Shown: piece by piece, positions 5,772 to 14,271 of the stretch
Layout: every line of letters begins with the position of its first letter
Position numbering within the stretch: the first letter of the stretch is position 1
Source: JADKIH01 sp031367345
GTDB taxonomy: Bacteria > Bacteroidota > Bacteroidia > AKYH767-A > 2013-40CM-41-45
Direction of reading: 5' to 3'
DNA length: 24,353 nt
NCBI GenBank assembly: GCA_031367345.1
Contig: JANLPR010000177.1
Span: 1 to 24,353, forward strand
Program-made: the position numbers and the translations under genes
The notes under the pieces: model-generated
What the model was told of the DNA's origin: nothing
Databases searched by the model: none
The model's input: only the letters and a program-made list of their open reading frames with translations

Positions 5772-8700
5772 ATGTCAACCTATCAAGAATACAAAAACCT
5801 TAACCTCAGTACTATAGCTAAAGAAATGCTGCAAGTATGGGAAGAGGAACATACTTTTCATGCCAGTATCGACTCTCGCGAAGGAGGCCCGGTTTTTAAT
5901 TTTTATGAGGGTCCGCCCTCAGCTAATGGCCTGCCGGGAATCCATCATGTTATGGCTCGTTCTATCAAAGATATTTTTTGCCGCTACAAAACGCTTAAAG
6001 GTTTTCAAGTGAAACGAAAAGGTGGCTGGGATACGCACGGTCTTCCTATTGAACTTTCCGTCGAAAAAACGTTAGGTATTCGCAAAGATGATATTGGCAA
6101 AACAATCTCTATCGAAGATTATAATAAAGCGTGTCGTACGGAAGTAATGAAGTACAAAGATATTTGGGATGACCTCACTCGTAAAATGGGCTACTGGGTA
6201 GATCTTGAAAATCCGTATGTCACTTTTGAAAATGATTACATCGAAACGTGCTGGAACTTACTTCAAAAATTTTATTCGAAAGATCTTCTTTATAAAGGAT
6301 TTTCAATTCAGCCGTATTCTCCTGCTGCCGGAACCGGTCTCTCTTCTCACGAATTGAACCAGCCCGGAACTTATAAAATGGTAAAGGATACTAGCGCAGT
6401 GGCAATGTTTAAGTCGATCGATTTTAAAACATCTAATTTTAAACCGGACAACCTACCCACTTACTTTTTAGCATGGACTACTACTCCTTGGACGCTCCCT
6501 TCTAACACTGCTCTCGCTGTTGGTGCAAAGATTAGCTATGTGGCAGTTGAAACATTCAATCAATACACCGGTGAAAGAGTGATCGTTCTTCTTGCCAATG
6601 ATCTTGTAGGAAAATATTTCCCCGAAAAAAATGCAGAACTTTCTTTCGACGAATTTAAACAAGGCGATAAAGCTATTCCTTTCAAAATTGTTGCGCAGTT
6701 TATTGGCAAAGAATTAGAAGGACTAAAATATGAACAGCTGCTGCCTTATGCTCAACCTACCGATGGCGATGCGTTTCGTGTGCTTGTTGCCGATTTTGTA
6801 ACTACTGAAGATGGTACAGGTATCGTTCACATTGCTCCTAGTTTTGGCGCCGACGATTTTCGTGTTGCTAAACAAAACGGAATAGGATCTCTTACTCTCG
6901 TTGATAAGCAAGGACGATTTACTAATGAAGTTACAGATTTTGCTAATGAATTTGTAAAAGAAGCTTACTTAACTGATGCAGAAAAAGAAATTGAAAAAAA
7001 TAAACAAGGCGGAGAAAAATACCTATCGGTTGATGAACGTCTTGTAATCAAATTAAAAAAAGAAGGTCGCGCTTTTAAATCGGAGCGCTACGAACATACG
7101 TATCCGCATTGCTGGAGAACGGACAAACCGATTCTTTATTATCCTCTCGACTCTTGGTTCATTCGTACTACTGCTGCTAAAGAACGCATGGTTGAATTGA
7201 ACAAAACAATTAATTGGAAACCGGAATCTACCGGTACCGGTCGTTTTGGAAATTGGTTGGAAAATTTAGTAGACTGGAATCTTTCTCGCTCTCGCTTCTG
7301 GGGTATTCCTCTTCCTATTTGGGCAAGTGAAGATTATAGCGAACAAATCTGTATCGGTTCGTTTGATCAGTTAGAACAAGAGATGGACAAATCGGTGAAA
7401 GCCGGTTTTATGTCATCCAATCTCGTTACTGATGCGAAAGCACGTGGCGAACAATTCGAATTGCATCGCCCTTATGTCGATGACGTTTATTTAGTTTCTC
7501 CTTCCGGGAAAAAAATGAAACGTGAACTCGATCTCATCGATGTATGGTTCGACTCCGGTGCTATGCCTTATGCTCAATGGCATTTTCCATTCGAGAACAA
7601 AGAGGAATTTGAAAAAGCTTTTCCGGCCGATTTTATCGCTGAAGGCGTTGATCAAACTCGTGGCTGGTTTTTTACTCTTCATGCTATTGCTGTAATGCTT
7701 TTCGATTCTGTTGCTTATAAAAATGTTGTGAGCAACGGACTTGTACTCGATAAAAATGGTAATAAAATGTCGAAACGTCTTGGTAACGCTGCTGATCCAT
7801 TTGAAACATTAGAGAAATATGGTGCTGATGCTACTCGTTGGTATATGATTAGTAATGCGCAGCCATGGGACAATTTAAAATTTAATGCCGATGGCATTAG
7901 TGAAGTGCAACGAAAATTCTTTGGAACTCTATATAACACGTATTCATTTTTTATTCTTTATGCAAACATCGACGGATTCACTTTTGAAGAAAAAGAAATT
8001 CCTCTCAATGAAAGAACTGAACTTGATCGCTGGATTTTATCTGAATTAAATTCGCTGATAAAAGTAGTGGATGAAAGTTATGCAGATTATGAACCTACTC
8101 GCGCCACTCGTGCTATTGCTGATTTTGTTTCCGAACATTTAAGTAATTGGTATGTTCGCTTAAGTCGTCGTCGTTTTTGGAAAGGTGATTATACTCACGA
8201 TAAAATTTCAGCCTATCAAACGCTCTATACTTGTCTTGAAACTGTTTCGCTTTTAATGTCGCCGGTTGCGCCGTTCTTTAGTGATCGTTTATTCCGCGAC
8301 TTAAATAATGTAAGTGAACGATTGGATGCTGTCTCTGTTCACTTGGCCGACTTTCCAAAATTCAATGCTTCTTCTATCGATAAAGATTTGGAAGCGCGAA
8401 TGGAATTGGCACAAAAAATTTCTAGTATGGTATTGTCGCTTCGCAAAAAAGTAAATATCCGTGTTAGACAACCTTTAAATAAAGTTCTCCTTCCTGTTTT
8501 AGATATTTCGTTTAAAACAAAAGTAGATGCAGTGAAAAATCTTATTCTTGCAGAAGTAAATGTGAAAGAGATTGAATACATCACCGATACTTCAGGAGTT
8601 TTAGTAAAAAATATAAAGCCGAATTTTAAAGTATTGGGTAAAAAAGTAGGTGGTCTGATGAAAGAAGTTGCAGCTCTGATAGTGACTTTTTCTCAGGAAC

Positions 8701-9149
8701 AGATCCAAACTTTAGAGCAAGAGAAACGCCTCTTGGTAGAAATTGGTGGAAAATCGATCGAATTGACGGAAGATGATGTTGAGATCAATTCGGAAGATAT
8801 TCCCGGATGGCAGGTGATAAACGATGGGAAACTGACGGTTGCACTCGATATTACCATTACCGAAGCCCTTAAGGAAGAGGGAATTGCACGCGAATTTATC
8901 AATAGAATTCAGAATTTACGCAAAGAACGAGGTTTTGAGGTCACAGACCGTATAGAATTGACCGTACTTCAACATGAGCGCATGAAGAATTCCTTGATTA
9001 ATAATAAAGATTATATTTGCGCCGAAATTTTAGCGGAAAAGCTTAATCTTGTTGACAGCCTCGATGGCGAGGATGCTGTTGATGTTGAAGTAGATGAAGA
9101 TATTCAAACGAGGATTATTATTCAAAAACACAATTCAGTATTAATTTAA
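5772..9149 (+). CDS. ileS: Isoleucyl-tRNA synthetase, type 2 (IleRS2)
   Basis: 1125 residues, full length for the eukaryotic-like IleRS. It charges tRNA-Ile with isoleucine in the cytoplasm and edits mis-activated valine. Rossmann core entry is FYEGPPSANG (44-53), followed by the ATP-site signature. Here that reads GIHH (56-59) in place of canonical HxGH, the swapped GXHH form known in part of the IleRS2 clade. The CP1 editing domain shows TTTPWTLPSN (236-245) and GTGIVHIAP (348-356). Next come WNLSRSRFWG, DVWFDSGAMPYA and DQTRGWFFTLH, then KMSKR (665-669), and an anticodon-binding and C-terminal region to the end. IleRS2 enzymes are naturally mupirocin-tolerant; the GXHH form is linked to hyper-resistance. 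Likely transcribed with the gene 33 bases downstream. Confidence 0.97.
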   Translation: MSTYQEYKNLNLSTIAKEMLQVWEEEHTFHASIDSREGGPVFNFYEGPPSANGLPGIHHVMARSIKDIFCRYKTLKGFQVKRKGGWDTHGLPIELSVEKTLGIRKDDIGKTISIEDYNKACRTEVMKYKDIWDDLTRKMGYWVDLENPYVTFENDYIETCWNLLQKFYSKDLLYKGFSIQPYSPAAGTGLSSHELNQPGTYKMVKDTSAVAMFKSIDFKTSNFKPDNLPTYFLAWTTTPWTLPSNTALAVGAKISYVAVETFNQYTGERVIVLLANDLVGKYFPEKNAELSFDEFKQGDKAIPFKIVAQFIGKELEGLKYEQLLPYAQPTDGDAFRVLVADFVTTEDGTGIVHIAPSFGADDFRVAKQNGIGSLTLVDKQGRFTNEVTDFANEFVKEAYLTDAEKEIEKNKQGGEKYLSVDERLVIKLKKEGRAFKSERYEHTYPHCWRTDKPILYYPLDSWFIRTTAAKERMVELNKTINWKPESTGTGRFGNWLENLVDWNLSRSRFWGIPLPIWASEDYSEQICIGSFDQLEQEMDKSVKAGFMSSNLVTDAKARGEQFELHRPYVDDVYLVSPSGKKMKRELDLIDVWFDSGAMPYAQWHFPFENKEEFEKAFPADFIAEGVDQTRGWFFTLHAIAVMLFDSVAYKNVVSNGLVLDKNGNKMSKRLGNAADPFETLEKYGADATRWYMISNAQPWDNLKFNADGISEVQRKFFGTLYNTYSFFILYANIDGFTFEEKEIPLNERTELDRWILSELNSLIKVVDESYADYEPTRATRAIADFVSEHLSNWYVRLSRRRFWKGDYTHDKISAYQTLYTCLETVSLLMSPVAPFFSDRLFRDLNNVSERLDAVSVHLADFPKFNASSIDKDLEARMELAQKISSMVLSLRKKVNIRVRQPLNKVLLPVLDISFKTKVDAVKNLILAEVNVKEIEYITDTSGVLVKNIKPNFKVLGKKVGGLMKEVAALIVTFSQEQIQTLEQEKRLLVEIGGKSIELTEDDVEINSEDIPGWQVINDGKLTVALDITITEALKEEGIAREFINRIQNLRKERGFEVTDRIELTVLQHERMKNSLINNKDYICAEILAEKLNLVDSLDGEDAVDVEVDEDIQTRIIIQKHNSVLI

Positions 9150-9182
9150 TTTGCTGCAGAGCTGTCAAAATACTTATTATTT

Positions 9183-10151
9183 ATGAGCAAGAAGAATTCA
9201 AAAACTAAAGTAAAGGCTAACGTTAAATCGAAAGCAAAAGCTGCTCCTGCCAAAAAAGCAAAAGCACCTGCAAAAAAGGTAGCTAAAAAAGCTCCTGCAA
9301 AGAAAGCTCCTGCAAAGAAAGCGGTTGTGAAAAAAGTGGTTGCAAAACCAAAGGCTAAAGCTCCTGCTAAAAAAGTAGTTGCGAAGAAGCCAATTAAAAA
9401 AGCAGTTGTAAAAAAGGTTGAGAAAGTTGTTGCGAAGCCAACGGCTAAAGTTGTTGCTAAACCTGTTACCAAAGTTGTTGCAGCAAAACCGGTTGCGAAA
9501 GCTCCCGTTAAAGTAATTACAAAAGCGGAAACAAAAGCTCCTGCAAAAGAGATAACTCCTGTTACGTCAACATTTGGTCACGGTAAACCTGAAATGAGAA
9601 AACCTTCTCGTCGTCGGCGTCCACCAGCAAAACCTCCTGTTCCCAAACAAGATCTTCCTCCTCGAAATGAAATTCCGGCGCCTCCTAAATCACGCCCTGT
9701 GATTGGTCGCCCTGCTCCGTTTAATCGTCGCCCGGAACCATCTCTTTCTCGTCCGAAGGTTCAGGAAGATTCTAACAAAACACGTTACTCTGATGCCGAG
9801 CTTGAAGAGTTTCGTGCAATCATCATTAAAAAATTGGAAGACGCCAGAAAAGAATTAATGATTCTTCAAGCTCAAATGACTGCCGCCAACGAACATGGTA
9901 CTGATGATACTGCGAGCACTTTCAAAATTCTTGAAGACGGTTCAGACTCTCTTGCAAAAGAAGAAGCAGGTCAGTTAGCCGGTCGCCAGAAAAAATTTAT
10001 GGAGCAGTTGGAAAATGCACTCGTACGTATTGAAAATAAAACGTATGGTATTTGTCGTGTTTCAGGAAAATTAATTCCGAAAGAACGTCTTCGTGCCGTC
10101 CCTCACACTACTCAAACTATCGAAGCTAAATTAAATCAATACAGAGATTAA
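9183..10151 (+). CDS. Histone H1-like tail fused to zinc-less TraR/DksA domain
   Basis: 322 residues in three parts. Residues 1-125 are a Lys/Ala/Pro/Val low-complexity tail with AKKAPAKK-like repeats, resembling histone H1 or AlgP tails that bind DNA nonspecifically. Residues 130-198 are a Pro/Arg linker (SRRRRPPAKPP). Residues 200-322 match TraR/DksA: a coiled-coil pair (SDAELEEFRAIIIKKLEDAR, about 203-222; AKEEAGQLAGRQKKFMEQLE, about 258-277), then YGICRVSGKLIPKERLRAVP (288-307). A classical DksA has four zinc cysteines; only Cys291 remains, with Ser294 and no C-terminal pair, a pattern I recall from Bacteroidota homologues. DksA proteins act at the RNA polymerase secondary channel; the DNA-binding tail suggests a nucleoid role as well. 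Follows ileS by 33 bases. Confidence 0.88.
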   Translation: MSKKNSKTKVKANVKSKAKAAPAKKAKAPAKKVAKKAPAKKAPAKKAVVKKVVAKPKAKAPAKKVVAKKPIKKAVVKKVEKVVAKPTAKVVAKPVTKVVAAKPVAKAPVKVITKAETKAPAKEITPVTSTFGHGKPEMRKPSRRRRPPAKPPVPKQDLPPRNEIPAPPKSRPVIGRPAPFNRRPEPSLSRPKVQEDSNKTRYSDAELEEFRAIIIKKLEDARKELMILQAQMTAANEHGTDDTASTFKILEDGSDSLAKEEAGQLAGRQKKFMEQLENALVRIENKTYGICRVSGKLIPKERLRAVPHTTQTIEAKLNQYRD

Positions 10152-10173
10152 TTTTTTTTCATCATAGTATAAC

Positions 10174-10210
10174 TTCTCCCGATAGCGAATTTAATTCATT
10201 ATCGGGAGAA
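10174..10210. other. Strong hairpin between the DksA-like gene and lspA
   Basis: TTCTCCCGATA (10174-10184) and TATCGGGAGAA (10200-10210) form a perfect 11-bp stem. Inside the 15-base loop GAATT/AATTC can extend pairing past a 2x2 mismatch. On the plus strand it is followed by A residues, not T, so it is not a textbook intrinsic terminator. It lies 23 bases after the upstream stop and 36 before the lspA start, so it may be a processing or attenuation structure in the mRNA, or a poor terminator. Confidence 0.7.
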
Positions 10211-10246
10211 AAAATTAAAATATATCTCTCTCAATTTCTCTATCAT

Positions 10247-10861
10247 TTGAAACGCGCTGCACTCATTATCTTTTTTGTTTTACTCGTCGATCAGCTTGTT
10301 AAGATTTGGATTAAAACTCACATGTATCTTGGACAAGAATATGTTGTGTTCAATTGGTTCAGCATTCACTTTACAGAAAATAATGGGATGGCATTCGGCC
10401 TCGAATTTGGTGGCTCGTTCGGAAAAATTTTTCTAAGCGTTTTTCGAATTATCGCCTCTTTTGGAATCGGTTGGTATCTGCTTCACCTCATCAAACAAAA
10501 AGCGCACCCACTTATTATTACTTGCTTCTCTCTTATTTTCGCCGGAGCCATCGGTAACATTATCGATAGCGCATTCTATGGAGTACTTTTTACTGATAGC
10601 ATGGAAGGCCTCGCTCACTTTGCCCCTAGAAATGGTTACTCTACTTTCCTCCATGGTCGAGTTGTCGATATGCTTTATTTCCCTATCGTAGGTGGTCAAT
10701 TTCCACATTGGCTTCCTATTTGGGGTGGCGAAACATTTTTGTTTTTCAGACCTATTTTTAATATCGCCGACTCTTCGATTTCTATCGGTGTAATGCTTTT
10801 ACTTTTATTTCAAAACAAATTTTCTCCTGCTAAAACGGAAGATGCTGTAGTCGAAGCGTAA
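10247..10861 (+). CDS. lspA: Lipoprotein signal peptidase (signal peptidase II)
   Basis: 204 residues. Inner-membrane aspartyl protease that removes the signal peptide of prolipoproteins after diacylglyceryl transfer to the lipobox cysteine. About four membrane helices (about 4-22, 60-82, 88-107, 170-190). Signature pieces: FTENNGMAFG (42-51), GAIGNIIDS (100-108), GRVVDMLYFP (catalytic Asp141) and FNIADSSISIG (catalytic Asp175). The ~30-residue stretch between NIIDS and GRVVD (FTDSMEGLAHFAPRN) is the longer loop seen in Bacteroidota enzymes. The start is TTG; no in-frame ATG precedes it and the first residues MKRAALIIFF fit the family. At least three proteins in this window are predicted substrates (15287-16975, 19275-19769, 23545-end). 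Confidence 0.96.
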   Translation: MKRAALIIFFVLLVDQLVKIWIKTHMYLGQEYVVFNWFSIHFTENNGMAFGLEFGGSFGKIFLSVFRIIASFGIGWYLLHLIKQKAHPLIITCFSLIFAGAIGNIIDSAFYGVLFTDSMEGLAHFAPRNGYSTFLHGRVVDMLYFPIVGGQFPHWLPIWGGETFLFFRPIFNIADSSISIGVMLLLLFQNKFSPAKTEDAVVEA

Positions 10862-10977
10862 TTCTATTCACTCTTGTGTATTAAACCTATTTGTAAAACC
10901 GCTGTTTCAGTTTGAATAAACCTATGAGTGTTGCAATTGGAGCTCTAATCCACTCTTCTGTATCCATCATTTTTTCC

Positions 10978-10985
10978 TATTTTTG
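10978..10985 (+). promoter_or_regulatory. -7 promoter box for the M28 peptidase/uvrC pair
   Basis: TATTTTTG matches TAnnTTTG. Its last three bases are the TTG at 10983 that would otherwise be an upstream start codon. Transcription from here would begin around 10990, making ATG 11001 the real start. Confidence 0.5.
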
Positions 10986-11000
10986 AATAAATCTTTCTTT

Positions 11001-12377
11001 ATGTATAAAGTACGAGTTGTCGTTTTCTGTTCGCTGCTAGTTTGCTCTCAACTCTTCGGACAAAGTTCTGATTCAATAATGATTCGAAAAATATTTAATG
11101 AATCGTTGGAGAATGGTAAAGCTTATGAGTGGTTAACTGATTTGACAGAAAATATTGGCGGTCGTCTTTCGGGTTCTCCGCAAGCTGCACATGCTGTTGA
11201 ATGGGCGAAAACAAGAATGATCGAAGCCGGTGCTGATACTACTTACCTTATGCCGGTTATGGTTCCTCATTGGATTCGCGGTGAAAAAGAAATTGGAATC
11301 ATTATCGAATCAAATGGAAATAAACAAAATGTTCCTGTGGTAGCTCTTGGAAATTCTGTAGCAACTACAAAAGAAGGAATTTCTGCAAGCGTAATTGAAG
11401 TTAGTAATTTTGAGGAACTAAAAAAATTAGGGAAAGAAAATATTTCCGGAAAAATTGTTTTCTACAATCACCCCTTCGACGAAAAATTTATTAATACGTT
11501 CGATGCTTATGGCGAAGCTGTGAAATATCGCTGGGCCGGTCCTACTGAAGCCGCTCGCTATGGTGCTGTGGCTACTATTTGCCGATCAATGACTAATCTC
11601 CTCGACGACAACCCTCATACCGGTGCAATGCATTACAACGATTCAATAACCAAAATTCCGTGTTTTGCAATTAGTACAAATGGCGCGAATCTTTTAAGCC
11701 GAATTTTGAAAGCTAATAAATCTACTTCCTTTTTTGTGCAGTCAAATTGTGCAATGCTCGACTCTGTACTTTCATACAATGTAATCGGAGAAATAAAAGG
11801 AAAAACTTTTCCGAATGAAATAGTTGTTGTTGGTGGCCATCTCGATTCGTGGGATATTTGTAAAGGCGCACACGACGACGGTGCAGGTATTGTACAATCA
11901 ATTGAAATCATTCGCTCATTCAAATCAATTGGTATTCGTCCCGAACGTACTCTGCGAATTGTTTGTTTTATGAATGAAGAAAATGGATTGCGCGGAGGTA
12001 AAGTGTATGCAGCGGAGGTAGATCGAAAAAAAGAAAAACAAGTAGCAGCAATTGAAAGCGATGCAGGCGGATTTTTGCCTCTTGGTTTTGGATTGAATAT
12101 GGAAGAAAATGAAAAAGTAAAAATAAAAAAATGGGCGCCTTTATTTTTTGAATATGGAATTACTAATTTTATTATCGAAGGTGATGGTGCAGATATTAGT
12201 CCAATGGAAAAATTAAAAATTCCTTGCATCGGATTACATGTAAACTCCCAACGTTATTTCGACTATCATCACGCTGTTTCAGACTCAATCGACAAAGTAA
12301 ATAAACGCGAGTTGCACTTAGGATCGGCTGCAATGGGCGCTTTAGCATACTTACTTGCTCAGTATGGCTTAAATTAA
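11001..12377 (+). CDS. Secreted M28 family zinc peptidase (carboxypeptidase Q-like)
   Basis: 458 residues from ATG 11001, chosen over an in-frame TTG at 10983 that overlaps a promoter box. Signal peptide about 1-21 (VVVFCSLLVCSQLFGQ). An inserted PA-like region lies at about 110-250. The co-catalytic two-zinc site of M28 is complete: His280 in VGGHLDSWD, Asp292 in GAHDDGAG, Glu326/Glu327 in NEENGLRGG, Asp354 in IESDAGG and His423 in YFDYHHAVSD. M28 carboxypeptidase Q-like enzymes cleave dipeptides or release terminal residues; the substrate here is inferred, probably peptides in the periplasm. The stop is 11 bases before uvrC, so the two are likely co-transcribed. Confidence 0.9.
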   Translation: MYKVRVVVFCSLLVCSQLFGQSSDSIMIRKIFNESLENGKAYEWLTDLTENIGGRLSGSPQAAHAVEWAKTRMIEAGADTTYLMPVMVPHWIRGEKEIGIIIESNGNKQNVPVVALGNSVATTKEGISASVIEVSNFEELKKLGKENISGKIVFYNHPFDEKFINTFDAYGEAVKYRWAGPTEAARYGAVATICRSMTNLLDDNPHTGAMHYNDSITKIPCFAISTNGANLLSRILKANKSTSFFVQSNCAMLDSVLSYNVIGEIKGKTFPNEIVVVGGHLDSWDICKGAHDDGAGIVQSIEIIRSFKSIGIRPERTLRIVCFMNEENGLRGGKVYAAEVDRKKEKQVAAIESDAGGFLPLGFGLNMEENEKVKIKKWAPLFFEYGITNFIIEGDGADISPMEKLKIPCIGLHVNSQRYFDYHHAVSDSIDKVNKRELHLGSAAMGALAYLLAQYGLN

Positions 12378-12388
12378 TTTCTGTTTCA

Positions 12389-14203
12389 ATGAGCGAACAT
12401 ATCAGCAATTTACTTTCTCTACTTCCGGATAGCCCTGGTGTTTATCAGTTTTATGATAAGGAAGGACTGTTGTTATATGTCGGCAAAGCAAAGTCGTTGA
12501 AGAAAAGAGTTAGCTCCTATTTTCAAAAAGATATTCACGTCAATGGTAAAACTACTGTGATGGTGAAAAAAATTGCCGACATAAAAACGTTGGTGGTAGA
12601 TACTGAAATGGATGCGCTCTTACTGGAGAATAGTCTGATCAAAAAACATCAACCTCGTTATAACGTCAATTTAAAAGACGATAAAACGTATCCTTGGATC
12701 TGTATTAAGAACGAACGTTTTCCTAGAATATTTATTACGCGGCAAATGATTAAAGATGGTTCGGAATATTTTGGTCCGTATACTCCGGTGAAAATGATTA
12801 ATACTCTTTTAGAATTGATCGGTCAGTTGTATAAGCTTCGAACTTGCTCATTAAACCTTACCAAAGAAAATATTGAAAAGAAAAAATTTAAAGTTTGTTT
12901 GGAATATCATATAGGAAATTGCAAAGGTCCTTGTGAAGCACATCAAACGGAAGAGGATTATGATCAAACGGTAAAAGAGATTCGACAAATTCTTAAAGGA
13001 AATATAAATTTAGTAATTCAACACTTGAAAAATTTGATGACGCTACAATCTTCTCAATTTTATTACGAAGAAGCGCATCAAACAAAAGAAAAAATTGAAT
13101 TGCTTGAACGATTCAAATCAAAATCAGTGGTGGTGAATCCAAGTATTCATAACACCGAAGTGTACAGTATAGTTGTGGAAGAAGATTCGGCCTTTGTAAA
13201 TTATTTACGAATTATGAATGGCTCCATCATTCAAGGACATACTGTAGAAATTAAAAAGAAGTTAGAAGAAAGTCCCGAAGAGCTACTTGAAATTGCTGTA
13301 GCAGATATGCGCACTAATTTTAATAGTGACGCTACTGAAATTATTATTCCATTCGAAATTCCAACTCCTATTCCGGGTGTAATGTTCACCATTCCTAAAA
13401 TTGGTGATAAAAAACATTTGCTTTCTCTTTCATTGAGTAACGTAAAAAATTATATCCGTGAGCGTGATCTGCAATTGGAAAAACAAAATCCGGAAAACAA
13501 AGTGGAACGATTAATGGAAAAAATGCAGAAAGATCTTAGACTCACCGAACAGCCGCGTCACATAGAGTGCTTTGATAATTCTAATATCCAAGGCGATTAT
13601 CCGGTTGCCGCTATGAGCGTTTTTAAAAATGGACAGCCATCAAAAAAAGATTACCGACACTTCAACATTAAAACAGTAGAAGGGCCCGACGATTTTGCAT
13701 CGATGGAAGAAGTTATTTTTAGAAGATATAAAAGAATGCTTGACGAAGGGCTAGAGCTTCCGCAGTTAATTGTAATTGATGGCGGAAAAGGTCAACTGAG
13801 CTCTGCATTGATTAGTTTAGAGAAATTGGGACTGATTGGTAAAATGGCAATCATAGGTATTGCAAAAAAACTAGAAGAAATTTATTATCCCGGCGATTCT
13901 GCCCCGCTTTACATCGATAAAAAAAGTGAGACGTTACGAGTGATTCAACATTTGCGTGATGAAGTACATCGTTTTGGAATTACGCATCATCGTAATAGGA
14001 GGAGCAAAGGCGTTATGAAAACGGAACTTTCGGAGATAAAAGGAATTGGTCAGTCTACAGCCGACGAATTATTGCGCACTTTCAAATCTGTTAAACGAAT
14101 TAAAGAAGCATCACTGGAAGAACTAAAAGCAGCAGTCGGTTTATCGCGAGCAACAAAAGTATTTGAACACTTTAATGCGAAGATCGAAAATCGAGAATCG
14201 TAA
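12389..14203 (+). CDS. uvrC: UvrABC excinuclease subunit C
   Basis: 604 residues, full length. Makes both incisions around a lesion marked by UvrA/UvrB in nucleotide excision repair. GIY-YIG nuclease domain: GVYQF (17-21), YVGKA (30-34), Arg40, Glu80. Four cysteines (153, 170, 178, 182; pattern C-x16-C-x7-C-x3-C) sit where UvrC is reported to carry a 4Fe-4S cluster. UVR motif for UvrB binding about 207-241. RNase H-like domain with CFDNSNIQGDYP (Asp396), VIDGGKGQL (Asp464) and DEVHRF (His527). Tandem helix-hairpin-helix at the end (SEIKGIGQSTADELL, 548-562; AAVGLSRATKVFEHF, 581-595). The last few codons and the stop lie inside a palindromic heptamer element, so the tail AKIENRES may be repeat-derived. 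Confidence 0.97.
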   Translation: MSEHISNLLSLLPDSPGVYQFYDKEGLLLYVGKAKSLKKRVSSYFQKDIHVNGKTTVMVKKIADIKTLVVDTEMDALLLENSLIKKHQPRYNVNLKDDKTYPWICIKNERFPRIFITRQMIKDGSEYFGPYTPVKMINTLLELIGQLYKLRTCSLNLTKENIEKKKFKVCLEYHIGNCKGPCEAHQTEEDYDQTVKEIRQILKGNINLVIQHLKNLMTLQSSQFYYEEAHQTKEKIELLERFKSKSVVVNPSIHNTEVYSIVVEEDSAFVNYLRIMNGSIIQGHTVEIKKKLEESPEELLEIAVADMRTNFNSDATEIIIPFEIPTPIPGVMFTIPKIGDKKHLLSLSLSNVKNYIRERDLQLEKQNPENKVERLMEKMQKDLRLTEQPRHIECFDNSNIQGDYPVAAMSVFKNGQPSKKDYRHFNIKTVEGPDDFASMEEVIFRRYKRMLDEGLELPQLIVIDGGKGQLSSALISLEKLGLIGKMAIIGIAKKLEEIYYPGDSAPLYIDKKSETLRVIQHLRDEVHRFGITHHRNRRSKGVMKTELSEIKGIGQSTADELLRTFKSVKRIKEASLEELKAAVGLSRATKVFEHFNAKIENRES

Positions 14204-14268
14204 TTTGAGAATTGAATTACGATTCTCATCTACGAATTACGATTCTCGAATTACGAATCTCGATCTTC
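14179..14268. repeat. Palindromic heptamer element between uvrC and gpsA
   Basis: A 90-bp element with 9-bp perfect terminal inverted repeats (GAAGATCGA at 14179, TCGATCTTC ending at 14268) and an inner perfect 13-bp hairpin (14193-14205 with 14215-14227, nine-base loop). The left arm read on the minus strand is CGATTCT, CAAATTA, CAATTCT words; the right arm read forward has CGAATTA, CGATTCT, CGAATTA, CGAATCT, CGATCTT. These are the same words as the 1212-1540 array. It holds the uvrC stop (14201-14203), and the following heptamer, CTAATTA, contains the gpsA stop. At a convergent junction it could act as a two-way terminator. Confidence 0.85.
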
Positions 14269-14271
14269 TAA

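Noticed and set aside
9146..9472. Ala/Phe-rich open frame opposite the Lys/Ala-rich tail
   Set aside because: It is the antisense shadow of the low-complexity tail of the DksA-like gene; the repeated composition alone keeps it open.
10174..10210. Classical Rho-independent terminator
   Set aside because: The stem is good, but neither strand has a T run directly after it; listed as a hairpin only.
10983..11000. TTG start for the M28 peptidase giving six extra residues
   Set aside because: The TTG is the end of an exact -7 box; ATG 11001 gives a normal signal peptide.
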